Assembly (NCBI GenBank): GCA_020091685.1
Contig: CM034604.1
Coordinates: 6,437,820-6,501,819, forward strand
Direction of reading: 5' to 3'
Source of the DNA: Lutjanus erythropterus
Taxonomy: Eukaryota; Chordata; Actinopteri; Lutjaniformes; Lutjanidae
DNA: 64,000 nucleotides
Below are positions 52,151 to 64,000 of this stretch, piece after piece; position 1 is the stretch's first letter; each line of letters begins with the position of its first letter. Below the pieces are notes generated by a model that saw nothing but the letters and a program-made list of their open reading frames with translations, was not told where the DNA came from and did no database searches. Made by a program: the position numbers and the translations under genes.

Positions 52151-52525
52151 ATGTGCTTTGCTAGCTCTCCCAGCTAGTGAAGTCACTCATTTGCATATAT
52201 GTCTTTTGCTAGCCTCATCAGCTAGCAAGACACTCATTTGGGTGCCCCATGTGCCTTGTGAGCTTCACCAGCTCAAGGGCACTTGGTGTCTTTGTCTTTG
52301 TCCATGTGTTTTTGTCTGCCATCCTGGCTAGCAACAACACTCGCTGTCTTGCATGTATTTGTAGTTTGAGTTAGTAGGTTAAATTAACCCTTTTGTTTAA
52401 TTTGTTTGTAACTTAATTTGACACAGAATTTGTTAATAAAAGAACCTGAATTTACATTTTTATCTCACTTTTCCCTCATTCCTTTTTCTTTATTTATTGT
52501 TACACCCCTACACGGTCTCAGAGTC
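52151..52525. repeat. Run of small gctagc hairpins followed by an AATAAA-bearing stretch
   Basis: Successive short inverted repeats (ttgctagctctcccagctag; ttgctagcctcatcagctag; gtgagcttcaccagctca) are spaced about 50-60 bases apart. They are followed by ttgttaataaaagaacctga and a T-rich end. This could be the edge of a solo LTR or other retroelement; proof is lacking. Confidence 0.4.
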
Positions 52526-55500
52526 TGTGTTGGGTCACAGTCCAACCACATGCACCAAGAGACTGCTAAGCCTGGTTCCATGATCTGGGTCCAGCCAGAC
52601 CAGAGTCATAGTAGGGCCTTTATCTACAGGGCTAACTGAGCTAACGGCATCTAGTAGGCTAGCTACAGCCAAAGATACTTGTCGCAAAGACTATGATGAG
52701 CAGCAGTTATTGGTTACTCTGGTGCGATGCTGCCCCCTGTTTGTTTAGCGTTGCCCTCAACAGGTGGCCCTTTATTGCACGTTGCTCATTTACTGGCTAA
52801 AACAGCTTGCCACAATCACACACAAAATACACCGTCTAAAACCCCAGTCACTGGCGCTTGTGTTCATCAGGTAAATTGTTTGAAGTGGATGCTGCTCCAT
52901 GTATTGTTCCTTTGTCACTGAATGAATAGAGCAGGTGCGTGAATATGGCAGCCTCCAGCATATTTCTGACACAGTTCCCTGACTAGCATCATTTATCCCC
53001 AGCGTGAGAACATTTTATGGTGGACTATGATAACGGAATGATGTCCATTTGCAATTCTGATGAACAGGGTCACGTAACGGTGATGGCAGATATGCTGTAT
53101 TTTGAAATAAATTACCAGATTTGACCTTGAGTCACCTTTTTGTTACTGCTGTTACAGAAGTCTCAAGGTCAAAACGCACTGCAGGCTTCATTTGACGCGC
53201 ATCAAATGAAGTTTCTATAACGCAATGCAGGCTTCAGAATAAGCAGCGAAGTGACAAATGTTTCATGGAGGAGACGAGCGTCTGTTTCAAACAGATATTT
53301 TAGTCAGGGAACTGTTGAGTACCATCAGGATTTATCATCAAAAAAGTTTTATATCGGTCGGCACTTCACACGCGATCCCCCTCCCTGCCTCCTCTCTGCT
53401 GTCTCTCTCTCTAGTTCTTTGCAGTTCTGATTAATCGACGGAGAGTAATTAAGTATTTAAAAGTACACAAATGGGACTTGGAGCAAAAAAAAAAATCACA
53501 CACCACCAAAGTGTACAGTAATATGTTTCATGATCATAAAACGTTTTTATATATCAAGGCGGTGCATCTGTCCATATTCACACACTCTCTCCCTCCCTCG
53601 CTCTCTGCTGCGAGTACTTTTTTTTTTTAACCTGCTTACAGGTGGTGCTAAAGCTCAATCAGCACTCACTCCTCACATCCATACCTTTTTTATTCCATTT
53701 AACTCTCCCCAAACATGAACTGCAGCTGCAGATAAAAATGCCCTGGTCCTCATTTGACGCTCCAAAATTGAAACAAGTTCGGAGTGCGAGCATCAAGTCA
53801 GTTTGACGCGTGTCGAGATGGTTTCAGTGCGTGTTCTGCCATTTCAAACAATGGGTGCATTTCAAAATGCGAGCGTCAGACGCCTTTAGTGCGTTTTGGC
53901 CTTCAGACCTCCAGCAGCAGTAGTATTGAGAACAAGTTTCTTTTGAAACCCATGCATTTCAGCCTGACTCATCATTGGTGCCCCTGAACCGACTGACAGT
54001 GGCAGTGTGCTGTTGCTGAGCAGCACCATTTTCAAAATGACATAGTTTCATACATAAGAAACTCACACTGCTGGAATAAATCGTGCTTTTTGTTTCTTTA
54101 CACAGACAAACATACTGACAAAAAAGCAGCCTATGTCTGCTATTTGCATCAAATGGCATAGTACTGCTGTGTGTTGTACTATATAGGACGCTACCATCCA
54201 CAATGTATTTTTTCCTGTAACCCATTCAAATAGATAAAAACCAGGATACAACAGTTCTGGTCAGGGCTCGGTCATCAGGTGAAGGTCACATGCTGAACTG
54301 ATCTGGTATCAAGACACTGAAGTGCAGTGGAATCATTCTTGAGAACTGGGTTTGATTTTTACTCGTAAGTTATCCTGGAAAATATATTTTAAAAGAGCAA
54401 ACTCTTGGCTATTAACTCTTGTAACAGGGCAACCACCTAGTGACAACATTTTCTTAATTAAATGTGCACGTGAACTCTGCCTGATGGAAAATCTGACAGG
54501 GTTAACATCTTACAGAATTGACAAAATCTTACATTTGCAAAGAGTTCTGTTAATGCTCATCAAAATATACATTTTTAAACCATAATTCTTATTTAGCTTT
54601 GATTTAGATGGGCTACAGAGTTGACATGTGAAAGCTTACCAGTTCTTGAGCAATATTCTCGTCTTTTTTAAACCAGGAAGTGAGACCGGGGAGCTTAAGG
54701 GGCCTTCACAGGATAAGAAATTTGTCTCGGACTCATCGCAAGGTAGGGCACAGAGAGGCAAAGCACGACCACTACATCCTGCCTGCCTAGTATACAACAG
54801 CTGAGCTACCTTTAGCTCTGGATTTAGCTAAGATCATAGACTACATGATTCACAAATCTTATAGCCCAACCTGATGCATTACATTTTACGAGCGAGATCA
54901 TAGTCTATTTTTAATGTTGTTTTTTAGAGTTTGGGGAACCCTGAACCACTTTTCTTTGGTTATGTCTGGAAGGAAACCTTTGATTTGCGAAATTCTCACA
55001 AGTTTTTTGTAGGTTGTTCCTTCATTATAACGTTGCACAAACATATAAATGATCACCCTCACGAGATGTTCCGGGGGTCGGGAGTTTCCTCGACCATCAG
55101 ATTCTGTCTCCTCTGCTTGTGTTACTTCCACACATCTATGGTCTCTTCTGCCTCTGTCATCACATAGAGCTGTTATCTCATTGGTTGTGCTTTGAAAGGT
55201 CAGTGGCAGATAAGGTACGGTGACCAGTGGTCAGCGGCAGATCTGAGTGGTGTGCGACGCCAAAGGTAGCGGTGCCACTTGGTCGGGCGCAACCGGTCTC
55301 TCCATAAGAAAACAATGGGACAGCCAGCACAAAATGTATTTACAGCTGATCATGTGTTGGGGCCTTCAGGGTACACCTAACCCTGATTTAGAGTGTTGGT
55401 ATTCTTTTCTTGGTAGAACAAGATTTGTCCAAATACTCAAGAAAGTGTCCTTTGTTATCAGTACTACATAATGCATCTGGAAAGTGCATGAAGTTGTGCT

Positions 55501-56149
55501 TTCAGTGTTTCTCTTCTACAATGCAATTTTTAAAAAAGAGGTTTCAACACAGTTGGGAGTCGGATCCACCTACTCGAGGGCTCTGGGATAAAAATTAGAT
55601 TTGGGTGCCTTTTCAGGTCCCTCCTACACGTTCCCTGGCCTATTTTGCTTAGATCCCCAGGAACCAACCAGTATTCCTATGCTGGAATATTACCTGCCCA
55701 AGGTTTGTGATAAACCACATATTTGTAAATAAATATATGACTGAAATATTAAAGGGGCACTAAAGCTATTTAATCTACTATTTACTGACATAAAATTAAG
55801 GGACAATTTGAAAAAGAATGGTACGATCCAAAGAATCAAAGGCCACGATTTTAGTCTCTGAAAGGGTCCAGTTCCAAAATAATGGATCCTACATTTCCCA
55901 CAATGCAACTCAGTAGTATCTTTAGTTATGTTGTGCTCCATTTACCTCATAAATAAGAAGCTGGAGTTCAGAATGAAATCATACCTAAATTGACCATGGT
56001 TAAGTACAAGTCGGAAAACGTGGAAGCCTCCAGGAAAACCGTTGTGGCGCAAGAACACACTGCACAGCTTTCTGTCCAACTTTGCCCCAACCTTGGGAAA
56101 ATCATGTTTCTTTAGTCATTCCCAAAACCTACTTACTAACTTGAAATTT
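52526..56149. other. Upstream intergenic sequence, no gene recognised
   Basis: Contains a perfect 10-base inverted repeat at 53186-53211 (cttcatttga / tcaaatgaag around cgcgca) and gcgagcgtcagacgcc-type sequence at about 53860 resembling a fish repeat. Short frames have no domains. Confidence 0.45.
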
Positions 56150-57030
56150 GTGCTAATAGCAAAAGACGCTACAATAGCTGCCTGCTTTTTGACCACTTTC
56201 ACAGACAGGGATTAAACCTCGTCCTGGTCTAACATCTTCTACTGAGCATCTCATCACTGAAGAATCAATTACAGCTCCGGATTAGGATTAACTCTTGCTT
56301 GTTATACTGTAAATACCATGTGTATACTCTGGGGTTTACAGAGGTAATCATCACTGAAGCCTCTTCTCAGCCTGTATACAAAGGAAGCCAGTGAAGACCA
56401 AGATCTCATTGCATAATTGTTGGAGTCCAAAGTCATTGTTAATGACCCTGACCTCAGTCTGGCCTTCATTTCATACAGTCTAATTTTCCAAGCAGCACCT
56501 CTTACTGTCGGAGTGGCAGCAGTGGAGAAGTCGCATAAAAAGTAGGGCATGTACAGTTGCTACCTCTGTACCTGAATAATCTTTTGGCATGAGTAAAAGT
56601 CCATTCACCAGTCTGCCAAACAGGCCTCCCGAGCGAAAGATGCCGCACCATTATTTGTTCTTATTTGTTCCCTTTGATTGTCAGGAGCTGTTTGGATGAA
56701 TTTGCAGATTTAAATGACAAAGCTCCGGCCCTACTCACCAGACCTGCACAAACGGCGCTGCACAACTCACGTCTGTGCACTTTCGTTGAATAAATCATTA
56801 GAATTTCAAGCTGCTCGGCGTTCCAAAAACTCATTCTTCAGAACGGCCCCCACCGAGGACTTGAGATAAACAACATTCTGTTGTGGCACACTATCAGCTG
56901 GGCTGGACCAGCCTTTACAAAAGCCCTTTATCTTGACACAAAGCATTGGTATCAGAGAGCTTATGGTTGGCACAGCCATCCAGTCCATCTTGAGTGGCCC
57001 AAACACTGCCGTGCAGAGGCAGAAATGGGG
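56150..57030. promoter_or_regulatory. Possible conserved non-coding blocks upstream of ptchd4
   Basis: Repeat-poor, moderately GC-rich DNA with dense homeodomain/SOX/TCF-like cores (cattgcataattgttgg, gtcattgttaatgaccc, ccctttgattgtcagg, aataaatcattagaat), about 7-8 kb upstream of the ptchd4 ATG. A regulatory role is inferred from texture alone. Confidence 0.35.
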
Positions 57031-57069
57031 CAAAAGACATTCTGAGGCTGAGTTGCACTAACAAGAATA

Positions 57070-57300
57070 GATTTTTAAACCAGATGAAAGCTATACTATG
57101 TCATATTTCTGCATTAAAATGCACTCACTACATATGTTTCATATTGTGTTGAGTTGTGTATTTACATTATTAAGTTTTCCAAAAATGTTAAAATGCAGAG
57201 AAATCTGTAATTTATTCAAGGTAATGTTGTGTTTCCTGCTAGCAATTGCTAGTTAGCTACTAGTTTCTATAGCCTATGGGAAAAAAAACTGGATACGTCA
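57070..57300. repeat. Isolated diverged unit of the 49.7-50.6 kb tandem repeat
   Basis: Shares atttctgcattaaaatg, atgcagagaaatctgtaatt and caaggtaatgttgtgtttcc with the array at 49735-50580. Confidence 0.65.
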
Positions 57301-57559
57301 GATACATCAGAGACTGAGGAAGGAGGTCACGAACACAACTAAATGTAACGTGAATAAAATGTTGCTATTACTTCATAAATCACGTCATAAATTTTCATCA
57401 GCTATGGTGGTTGTTTAAAAGTGAAAACAACAACTCCCATGATCCCATGCCTCTTCCTAACTTTATCAAGCTATTGTTTTGTTATTATTTTGTCAGAGAG
57501 AGCCTTAGTGGCAGAATTTATAAATTGTATGTATAAGTCATAGCTTAATTTTAAATTAT

Positions 57560-58060
57560 GTTATACCAAACTTTAAAACTAGAAGATTAAATTTACACCT
57601 CATTCTAAACCTCAGTTTAGTTTAAATATAGATTAAATTTAAATCTATTGCACAAAAAGTTTATCTACCAAATCTTCTGTTATTGGTCATATTAATTGTC
57701 GAAAAACTTTTTCTCAATGGAGAAGAAAATAAAGCTTTTCTGCTGAACCATCATGAGTAGATTAACTAGGCCAGCATTAACTAACTTTTACGCTAGTTGG
57801 CAAACAATGTAAGATTTTCTTGACTTTATAGCTAGCTAGGAAACTATGTAATGTTTTGTTAACTTGTTAGCTAAATAGCAAGCAATGTAATGTGTTGCTG
57901 TCTTTTTAGGTAGATTATAAACAATGTAATGTGTTGTTACCTTTTTAGCTAGCTAGTAAACTATGTAAAATTTTATTAACTTTTTAGCTAGCAAACAAGC
58001 CATGTAATGTTTTGTTAACCTTTCAGCTAGCTAGCAAACAATGTAATATTAGGTTAAATT
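57560..58060. repeat. Repeat with tagctagc minisatellite, locus 2
   Basis: A lead segment (ctcagtttagtttaaat... attgcacaaaaagttta... ctgctgaaccatcatgagtagattaactagg) is followed by 5-6 units of ttagctagctagcaaacaatgtaat. The same two-part layout occurs at 59650-60150. Confidence 0.75.
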
Positions 58061-59022
58061 AATTTTTGTTGATGCAACACTATTAGTACAGTACAGTGGT
58101 ATTATATGAAATGTAAAAGCTTTACCCTCTGAGAGAAAAAAAAAATCATCAATTTTCATGCCGTCGCAAATATACTATATTATGATATAGCTGTTATTTG
58201 CATCTCCTAATGCATGAATCCCCATCTGTTTGCAGTTTGCGGTACACAACAACAACAACAACAACAACAACATAAATGCTTTATGGATTGCTACTCTAAG
58301 TGGGTGAGAAAATACTGTGTACTCATTCTTTGCTCATTCCAGGACAGTAAATCCTCCCTCTGGAAGGACTTAATTAAAGGCCACACAGTAACCACATTCC
58401 ATTTAGCCTCTGATTGGATGCCAAGTGTCTCCTTTAGAAACCAAAGTCTCTGGTCAGTGTGGAGAGGGTCGTTATTGGTAACCTGATGGTATTATGACAG
58501 TGTTCTGCAGTAAACCGGTGTGCAAATAAGAGCTTTTTTTTTTTTACTGTAATTGATGGAGGATGGAGATACAGTACATAAATTCTTCATGACTCATGGA
58601 TCCGAGCCAAACCAAGGGAAAAATATCGTCATATAAATGCAGAGGTTAGTTGCACAGGAATGCTAAACTAGCAAAAATATTTGAACAATGTTTGTTGGGG
58701 ATTTAAAGGCACAAGGTAGTGAAATGTAAGTGGAAAGTCAAATGCATGCCAGAGCATTCATGTTTCTCTGTCAATGCCTGAGAGAAACTTCGTATCCAGG
58801 TGACAGCATATGTAAAAAGGTGCAGGAATGTGAAGTCATTAAAGGTACCCCTGATATTCTGACATGCATTGCTTTATGCAAAGAATTCTTTTCTTTTTTT
58901 CTTTCCTGGAACCAAGTCATCAGCAACATTTGATTTGGCGCAAGAAAGGGACTGGAAAATGTAAAAAGGCAGGTACAAGATTTTGTATATGTTTATTTTT
59001 AAGAGTGAAGGACCTAGGAGTG

Positions 59023-59084
<62 letters not shown>

Positions 59085-59649
59085 CACATTCTCTACAGTA
59101 TGATGACATTATTATGTATTATGCTTTATGATTGTGTTTATTGTAGTATTTCTCCATGACATTACAAACAAAATGTATTGTATTTTTGACCACATCATGA
59201 CTACAAATGAATAATAGCAACTGTCTCCAAACAATTTTGCCAAATCAGTGTAAAAAGAAATTATTATGTGACAGTGTTGTGTTCATAACCAGTTTCTACA
59301 ACAAGTGGGTCAAAAAAAATGTTGCAGGTTTGTCAGCCTCTGAAAGATTGGCCATCTTGCAGGCACACTTGCCAACATTGCAACCCCACAAGCAGGGCAG
59401 ATTATGAAACCAAAGAACGGAGTCTGAGGGTCCTCGCCCAGAAAATTTGAGTCTAATTGACTTTTGTTTCTGCATTTTGGAGACTTTTAAAAATGAAAAA
59501 ACAATGAGGAACATACAATGTTTTTTACAAACAGATGCCTGCAGATGACTCAAAACAATTATTAGCTTGAAAATATAATAGAGCACAGCATTCCCAATTT
59601 GATTACGGGGAAAATTAACATTTTACAAATGGTTTTCTGAGAGTAAGGG
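58061..59649. other. Upstream intergenic sequence with microsatellites
   Basis: (CAA)n at 58246-58271 and a long (TG)n at 59024-59080. About 58330-58490 is repeat-poor (ggacttaattaaaggcc, cattccatttagcctctgatt) and may be conserved. No gene recognised. Confidence 0.45.
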
Positions 59650-60150
59650 GGCTGAGCTGCACCAACAAGGATTAATTTTTAAATCCAATTAAATCATGGT
59701 TAAATATGTTGCACCAAAGTTTTAAACTAGCTTAAAACAATAAATAACCTTTCATTAAACTTGAGTTTAGTTTTTACTTTAAACTGAGATTAAGTTTTAT
59801 TCTGTTGCACCAAAACTTTAAAGTCCAATGTAAACTGTGATCCAGTTTCAACTAGACTTGAGGTCTTGCCTTTTTGAGATGGAATGAGCAAAATAATTCT
59901 CTGCTGAGCCATTATGAGTAGGCTAACTAGGCTAACCAACTATATAGCTACCTAACAATCAAAAACATTTTAACTTTTTAGCTAGCTTGCAAACTATAAC
60001 ATTTTATCTTTTTTTTTTTTTTAGATTGCTAGCAAATAATATATCTAGTTTAACATTTTAGTGTGCAGGCAAACTAAAACTTTTTTCCTTTTTTAGCTAG
60101 CAAACAATATTACTCCTTTCCCCCATACTTTTAGCTAGCTAGTAAACATT
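59650..60150. repeat. Repeat with tagctagc minisatellite, locus 3
   Basis: Lead segment (tgttgcaccaaaactttaaa; ctgctgagccattatgagtaggctaactagg) followed by tagctagcttgcaaactata units. Diverged copy of 57560-58060, about 2.1 kb away in the same orientation. Confidence 0.75.
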
Positions 60151-60272
60151 ACTCCCATACAGATACATCTACCTCGTTTAAACTTACTAGGTGCCAACAG
60201 CACTCAAATTTATTTTTATTTATTTATTTATTTTAATCCCTGCGACCCTTCAGGAATAAGCAGTTACAGAAG

Positions 60273-60314
60273 ATGAATGAATGAATGAATGAATGAATGA
60301 ATGAATGAATGAAT
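60273..60314. repeat. (ATGA)n microsatellite
   Basis: About ten ATGA units without interruption. Confidence 0.95.
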
Positions 60315-60946
60315 TTATTTTAATTTTGGTAATCAAGCATCTCCATGCTGATACATGCACACTGTTTAATTTTGGTTTACATGAAGGAACTTGGCTTTAC
60401 TAAATTGAGATTAATCTTAAATTGAGCTTTGCGTAATTTTAAACCTGCATTAAGTCATTTTAAACCTAGTTTTACAAAACAGTAATTAGTAGTAATCAAC
60501 ACAGTCTATATCAATAAGGCTGTTCTTAGAAATTTGTGCACCTTTCCTTTAAAACTTTAAAACAAAAATGTAAAAATGAATTGTGACCCCAGGAGGAAAC
60601 CAGGAGAGGGCAATGAACAACATGAGTCTCCTGGGAAAAATCGGGGGAGGTTGGCAAGTCTGTTCGCAGGGCTGCTGTGACCTTAACATTAAGTCTGGAA
60701 TGTAGTCCTGTACACAGAAGTACAGATATTTCAAGTGTGAAAATAAAGCAGTGATGTTTGCCAGTCTGAGACCAAACACGGCAACAAATTCCAGTCCATC
60801 CAAGTGTGCCAACCTTTGGATGTCTTTAAATGAGTGTTTCCAGCTAAATGCGTGTTTTTGTGTGTATTAGTGTGTATTTACTCATGTTAGCTTCAGCTAT
60901 TCAAATGAGGCATGCTTTTGTATGTGTGCTGGCTCGTGCGTCTTCC

Positions 60947-60950
<4 letters not shown>

Positions 60951-61007
<57 letters not shown>
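60951..61007. repeat. Long (TG)n microsatellite
   Basis: About 28 uninterrupted TG units. Confidence 0.95.
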
Positions 61008-61010
<3 letters not shown>

Positions 61011-61839
61011 GGGTCTGTGTCACTTTATGAAAGTGATTTTCTGCCTGAGTGGCAAATGCTGGCGATGTCCTGTAATCCTGCAGGGCGCTCCAAAGGCTCC
61101 AGTGTCGTCCTCAGTGCTAATCAGAGCCATTCATCAGCACCTCCACAAAGACTCTCTCTCTCACTCTCTCTCTCACACACACGCTTTTCTCGACACAGCT
61201 CTCACACTAGAATGCTCAAATGCAATTTCATGTACAGAAACACACTGGCAGATGTATACGCAGGAACAAATGAAGACACTTTTTCATGTGTACATCTACA
61301 AACGTGCATTGACGCCATCACGCCCACACACATGTCCTCTGGAGGCTAAAATCATTTTCCTGTTTGCTTCGTTAAACCTTAATTTTCCCCTTCGGAACAC
61401 AGCTTAGCTATTTAGCAAACTGGGGTGAAAACAAAAGAACTTTTGTCCAGATATAAATGAACAAATAAAGACAAGGCTGTTGTAAAAGCCTTATTTCATG
61501 AAGCTAGGCCCATCTTGTTTTACACTCCGATGAGTGTTAAATGAATGAATCAATGCTTCAAATAATTCAACAAGCAACATGAGGCCCAGGAACAGTTCAG
61601 GCTCATTGACAGAGTGATACGACTGTCTGACCTGACTTTAAATTTGGAAGCTGCCATGTTTTATGTTGTTTTACTGTTTATTTTGTATGTTAAGCTGTTG
61701 AACTTAGCATTAGCTTGTTGTGTGGCTAATGTGGCTCACAGGATGTGATGAATTAATGTTGTAATATTTAGGGACATGCAAGACAAATTGTGTGAACCTT
61801 AAAGCAAACTAAAAACTGAGAGTAGTATGTTGGATGTCA
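61008..61839. other. Upstream intergenic sequence, nothing recognised
   Basis: A short (CT)n/(CA)n stretch lies at about 61151-61183. Long open frames here arise from simple repeats. Confidence 0.5.
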
Positions 61840-62160
61840 GTAAGGGCTTTTCACACTGCATATTCTTAGCCCAGAGCTATCCTTAGCCTTGGACTAAGTG
61901 TTAGACCTTTGATAACTTAGCCCCTTTTCATACACACACATTGTTAACCCAGGGTCAAGCTAAGCCCAGGGTTATATGATTCACACCACCCTTCTTCTAG
62001 CTTTGGGATAAAGCCTCTGTACACCCACACAAGTGTTTTCTGTTAACCTGGCTGATTATCTTGTTCTTCTTCTAAGCTTTAAGCCCTTTTAACCCTCTTT
62101 CACACTGGCAGCTTTTAGCCCTGGGTTTAGTTGATTTTCCTTGCTCTGGAACAGATAACG
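61840..62160. repeat. ttagccc/gggctaa-rich interspersed repeat
   Basis: Contains ttttcacactgcatattctt, agcccagagctatccttagc, aacccagggtcaagctaagc and cacactggcagcttttagcc. The last resembles the first in the same sense, with internal inverted pairs. Likely a non-autonomous element; ends not fixed. Confidence 0.5.
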
Positions 62161-64000
62161 TTACAAAACACAGCGATGTTGATGTTGATTATGTATATTT
62201 CGCAAGACAAAAGGTATTGTTCACCAAGTAGTTTCACACAAAACTTAACTCACTTGTCTTGTAAAATTATCTTTTAAATTGACAAACATCATATGTCTGA
62301 TTCGTGGCACAGTTTAAACGGAATCAAAAAATAACTCTCGCCACTGACCTCTATTCATACTCTTGGCAAAGTTAGGCAAAGTTAGGGGTATGTTAACTTA
62401 GTGTAGATAAGCTGAATAGCTACAGACTAGCTACTGACCAGCTAACCCTAACCCTAGCATCATGCTTTTAGAAGCTTACTCAATTTAGCATCTCAAAGTA
62501 ATTTGCTTCTCTGTATTGCACTTTCACTGAGCATCAGTATCATGTTATTTGGTTAGAAAAGTAGAGTTTTTGGTGCGTTTCTACTGACACTGATACTGTT
62601 GTGTAACAAGGTTACACGACATGAATTGGGGACAGGAGCCAGAACAAACTGAAGCTTGTCGGGAGTCACTTCTCTACAATCTGTACCACCGTATTAAACT
62701 TGCTAGTCAGGTCACATGAACATTATGTGGGCAGGAACACACAGGGGTCTTACTGTAATGTTGCTGGCACTGGTTAATATTTTAGATATTTTCTGCTGCT
62801 GACTTTTTTTTTTCTTTTTACACCAGAAGATAGTGAGCGTGGGGGTTTGATGTGTTGCCTAAAGGAGAACTCTGGTTATTTTTAAGCTGGGCCTCATTTC
62901 CACAGCGTTTGCAGGCTAAAAAATTGATTATGTGAGCTTCAGTTGCTCAGTTGAACTGTTCAAATACTGTTTTTCAGAGGAAAAAGTACATTAAACTTTT
63001 TTTTTTCTCAGAAAATGAAGTTACCACAATACATTATTTAAAAAATGATTGATTCCTGGTTTGTAATTTTAAAAATTATTGGAATGAATGTTGAGAATTC
63101 TGGCCGACAAGGGCATAGATATGCTGGGCTGTGTAAATTATTTTCTACTGTAGGTGTTCTCACACTGGACCGGTGATATCCCCTCTTGTCAGCCATTTCA
63201 GAAATACTGTACTTTATGAATATGGGTTTACTCAGAAACCGGCCAGGGACTTTCAGCAAAGCATGGCAATTTTCCAGCGGTGACCAGACCCTGCAAACAC
63301 AGGGTCATAAATTTTGAAATTTGTCCACATTATATGGAGAAATGTGATTACATTTGGGGGTTGAATGTTTCCTTGTGCCCATTAAATCTTCTAATGGTCC
63401 AAACGTGGCAGTAGTTTATCATTTGTACTGCCAGAGAGGAAAATAGCTTCAGTCTGCGCTGTAGGAGTGAACACAGGTTATAGTGAACCACTGGCCTGAA
63501 AAAAGTTGTGCTGCTTTTAAATCAACTTTAAAATATGCTGAGACATGAGTGTGACACATAGAACTATAAGAGATATAGAAAAGGTGAGGATTTCTTTATT
63601 TATGGACCAAGGTGCAGTCTAAACAGGTGAAGTTTCAGTCTGCGATGGAACATGTGTAGTTTTTGTTGTCCTGATGTCAACGGGGGAGCTTGTTCCACCT
63701 GGAATGTTGTGGAGAATTAATCTGCAGGAGTCTGCTGCACTTTATCACGTTTTCTTTTCACATTATGCCACCGTAGAGTGCACTTTATCATGTTTTATCT
63801 TCCATGGAGACAGAGCACAATTAAGTCCAGCCCACACCCTGAGGGGACGCAATTATCCATTGACTCTGTATTGCGTATTCCTTGTCACGCTCATGTACTA
63901 GGGAAAAAAACAAAAATATGCCTACTGTGTGCACTATCCAAACGGCAAAGAACCCAGAACTAAGTTTCCATAAGCTGCCAAACTGAAAAATTGAGCATTT
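62161..64000. other. Upstream intergenic sequence to the window edge
   Basis: No gene recognised. The block cttgtaaaattatcttttaaattgac at about 62256 repeats the lead-in of the minisatellite at 35120. Confidence 0.5.

Noticed and set aside
52151..52525. Solo LTR
   Set aside because: I could not find TG...CA ends with a target duplication, so it is reported only as an unclassified repeat.
60848..61407. Overlapping frames encoding poly(Val-Cys)
   Set aside because: They translate the (TG)n and (CT/CA)n microsatellites; not genes.
62446..62457. ctaaccctaaccct, telomere-like
   Set aside because: Only about two units, well within chance; not an interstitial telomere array.

Overview
The window looks like nuclear DNA of a ray-finned fish, most likely a percomorph teleost. 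The evidence is one vertebrate gene with short GC-rich exons inside very long AT-rich introns, many (CA)n/(TG)n microsatellites, a decayed Tc1-type transposon whose ends read CACTGCCTGGCC, and many copies of small inverted-repeat elements of the kind common in teleosts. There is no bacterial-style gene organisation, no CRISPR array, and I recognise no tRNA or rRNA gene.

The only gene I can support is ptchd4 (patched domain containing 4), on the minus strand. Exon 1 (48387-48986, 200 codons) and exon 2 (23380-23875, 165 codons plus one base) are intact, in phase and flanked by consensus splice sites. Intron 1 is 24,511 bp and fills the middle of the window. Intron 2 starts at 23379 and runs past base 1, so the large last exon (SSD remainder and C-terminal half) lies outside the window. 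A CpG-rich leader/promoter zone lies at 48987-49430 and contains upstream ORFs, one of them overlapping the start of ptchd4. From 49.4 to 64 kb is 5' intergenic sequence with no recognisable gene.

Layout. 1-23.4 kb: intron 2, with hairpin repeats, a 520-bp MITE, a Tc1 pseudo-element inserted into an older repeat, possible conserved non-coding blocks, and a perfect two-half-site p53 response element at 2130-2149. 23.9-48.4 kb: intron 1, with at least three nested transposon insertions, a hAT-like element carrying a broken coding region inside a minisatellite, a cluster of related MITEs at 42-47 kb, a strong CTCF-type motif at 29961-29977, and TG arrays beside exon 1. 49.4-64 kb: upstream flank, with a higher-order tandem repeat at 49.7-50.6 kb, two diverged copies of a repeat carrying tagctagc minisatellites, and possible conserved blocks at 56.2-57.0 kb.

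I did not find an undescribed multi-gene system. The observation most worth following is the p53-type element inside a gene whose human orthologue is reported to be p53-inducible (alias PTCH53). Next come the nested insertions, whose target-site duplications can be read directly. All family names are from memory and pattern recognition; no database search was run.
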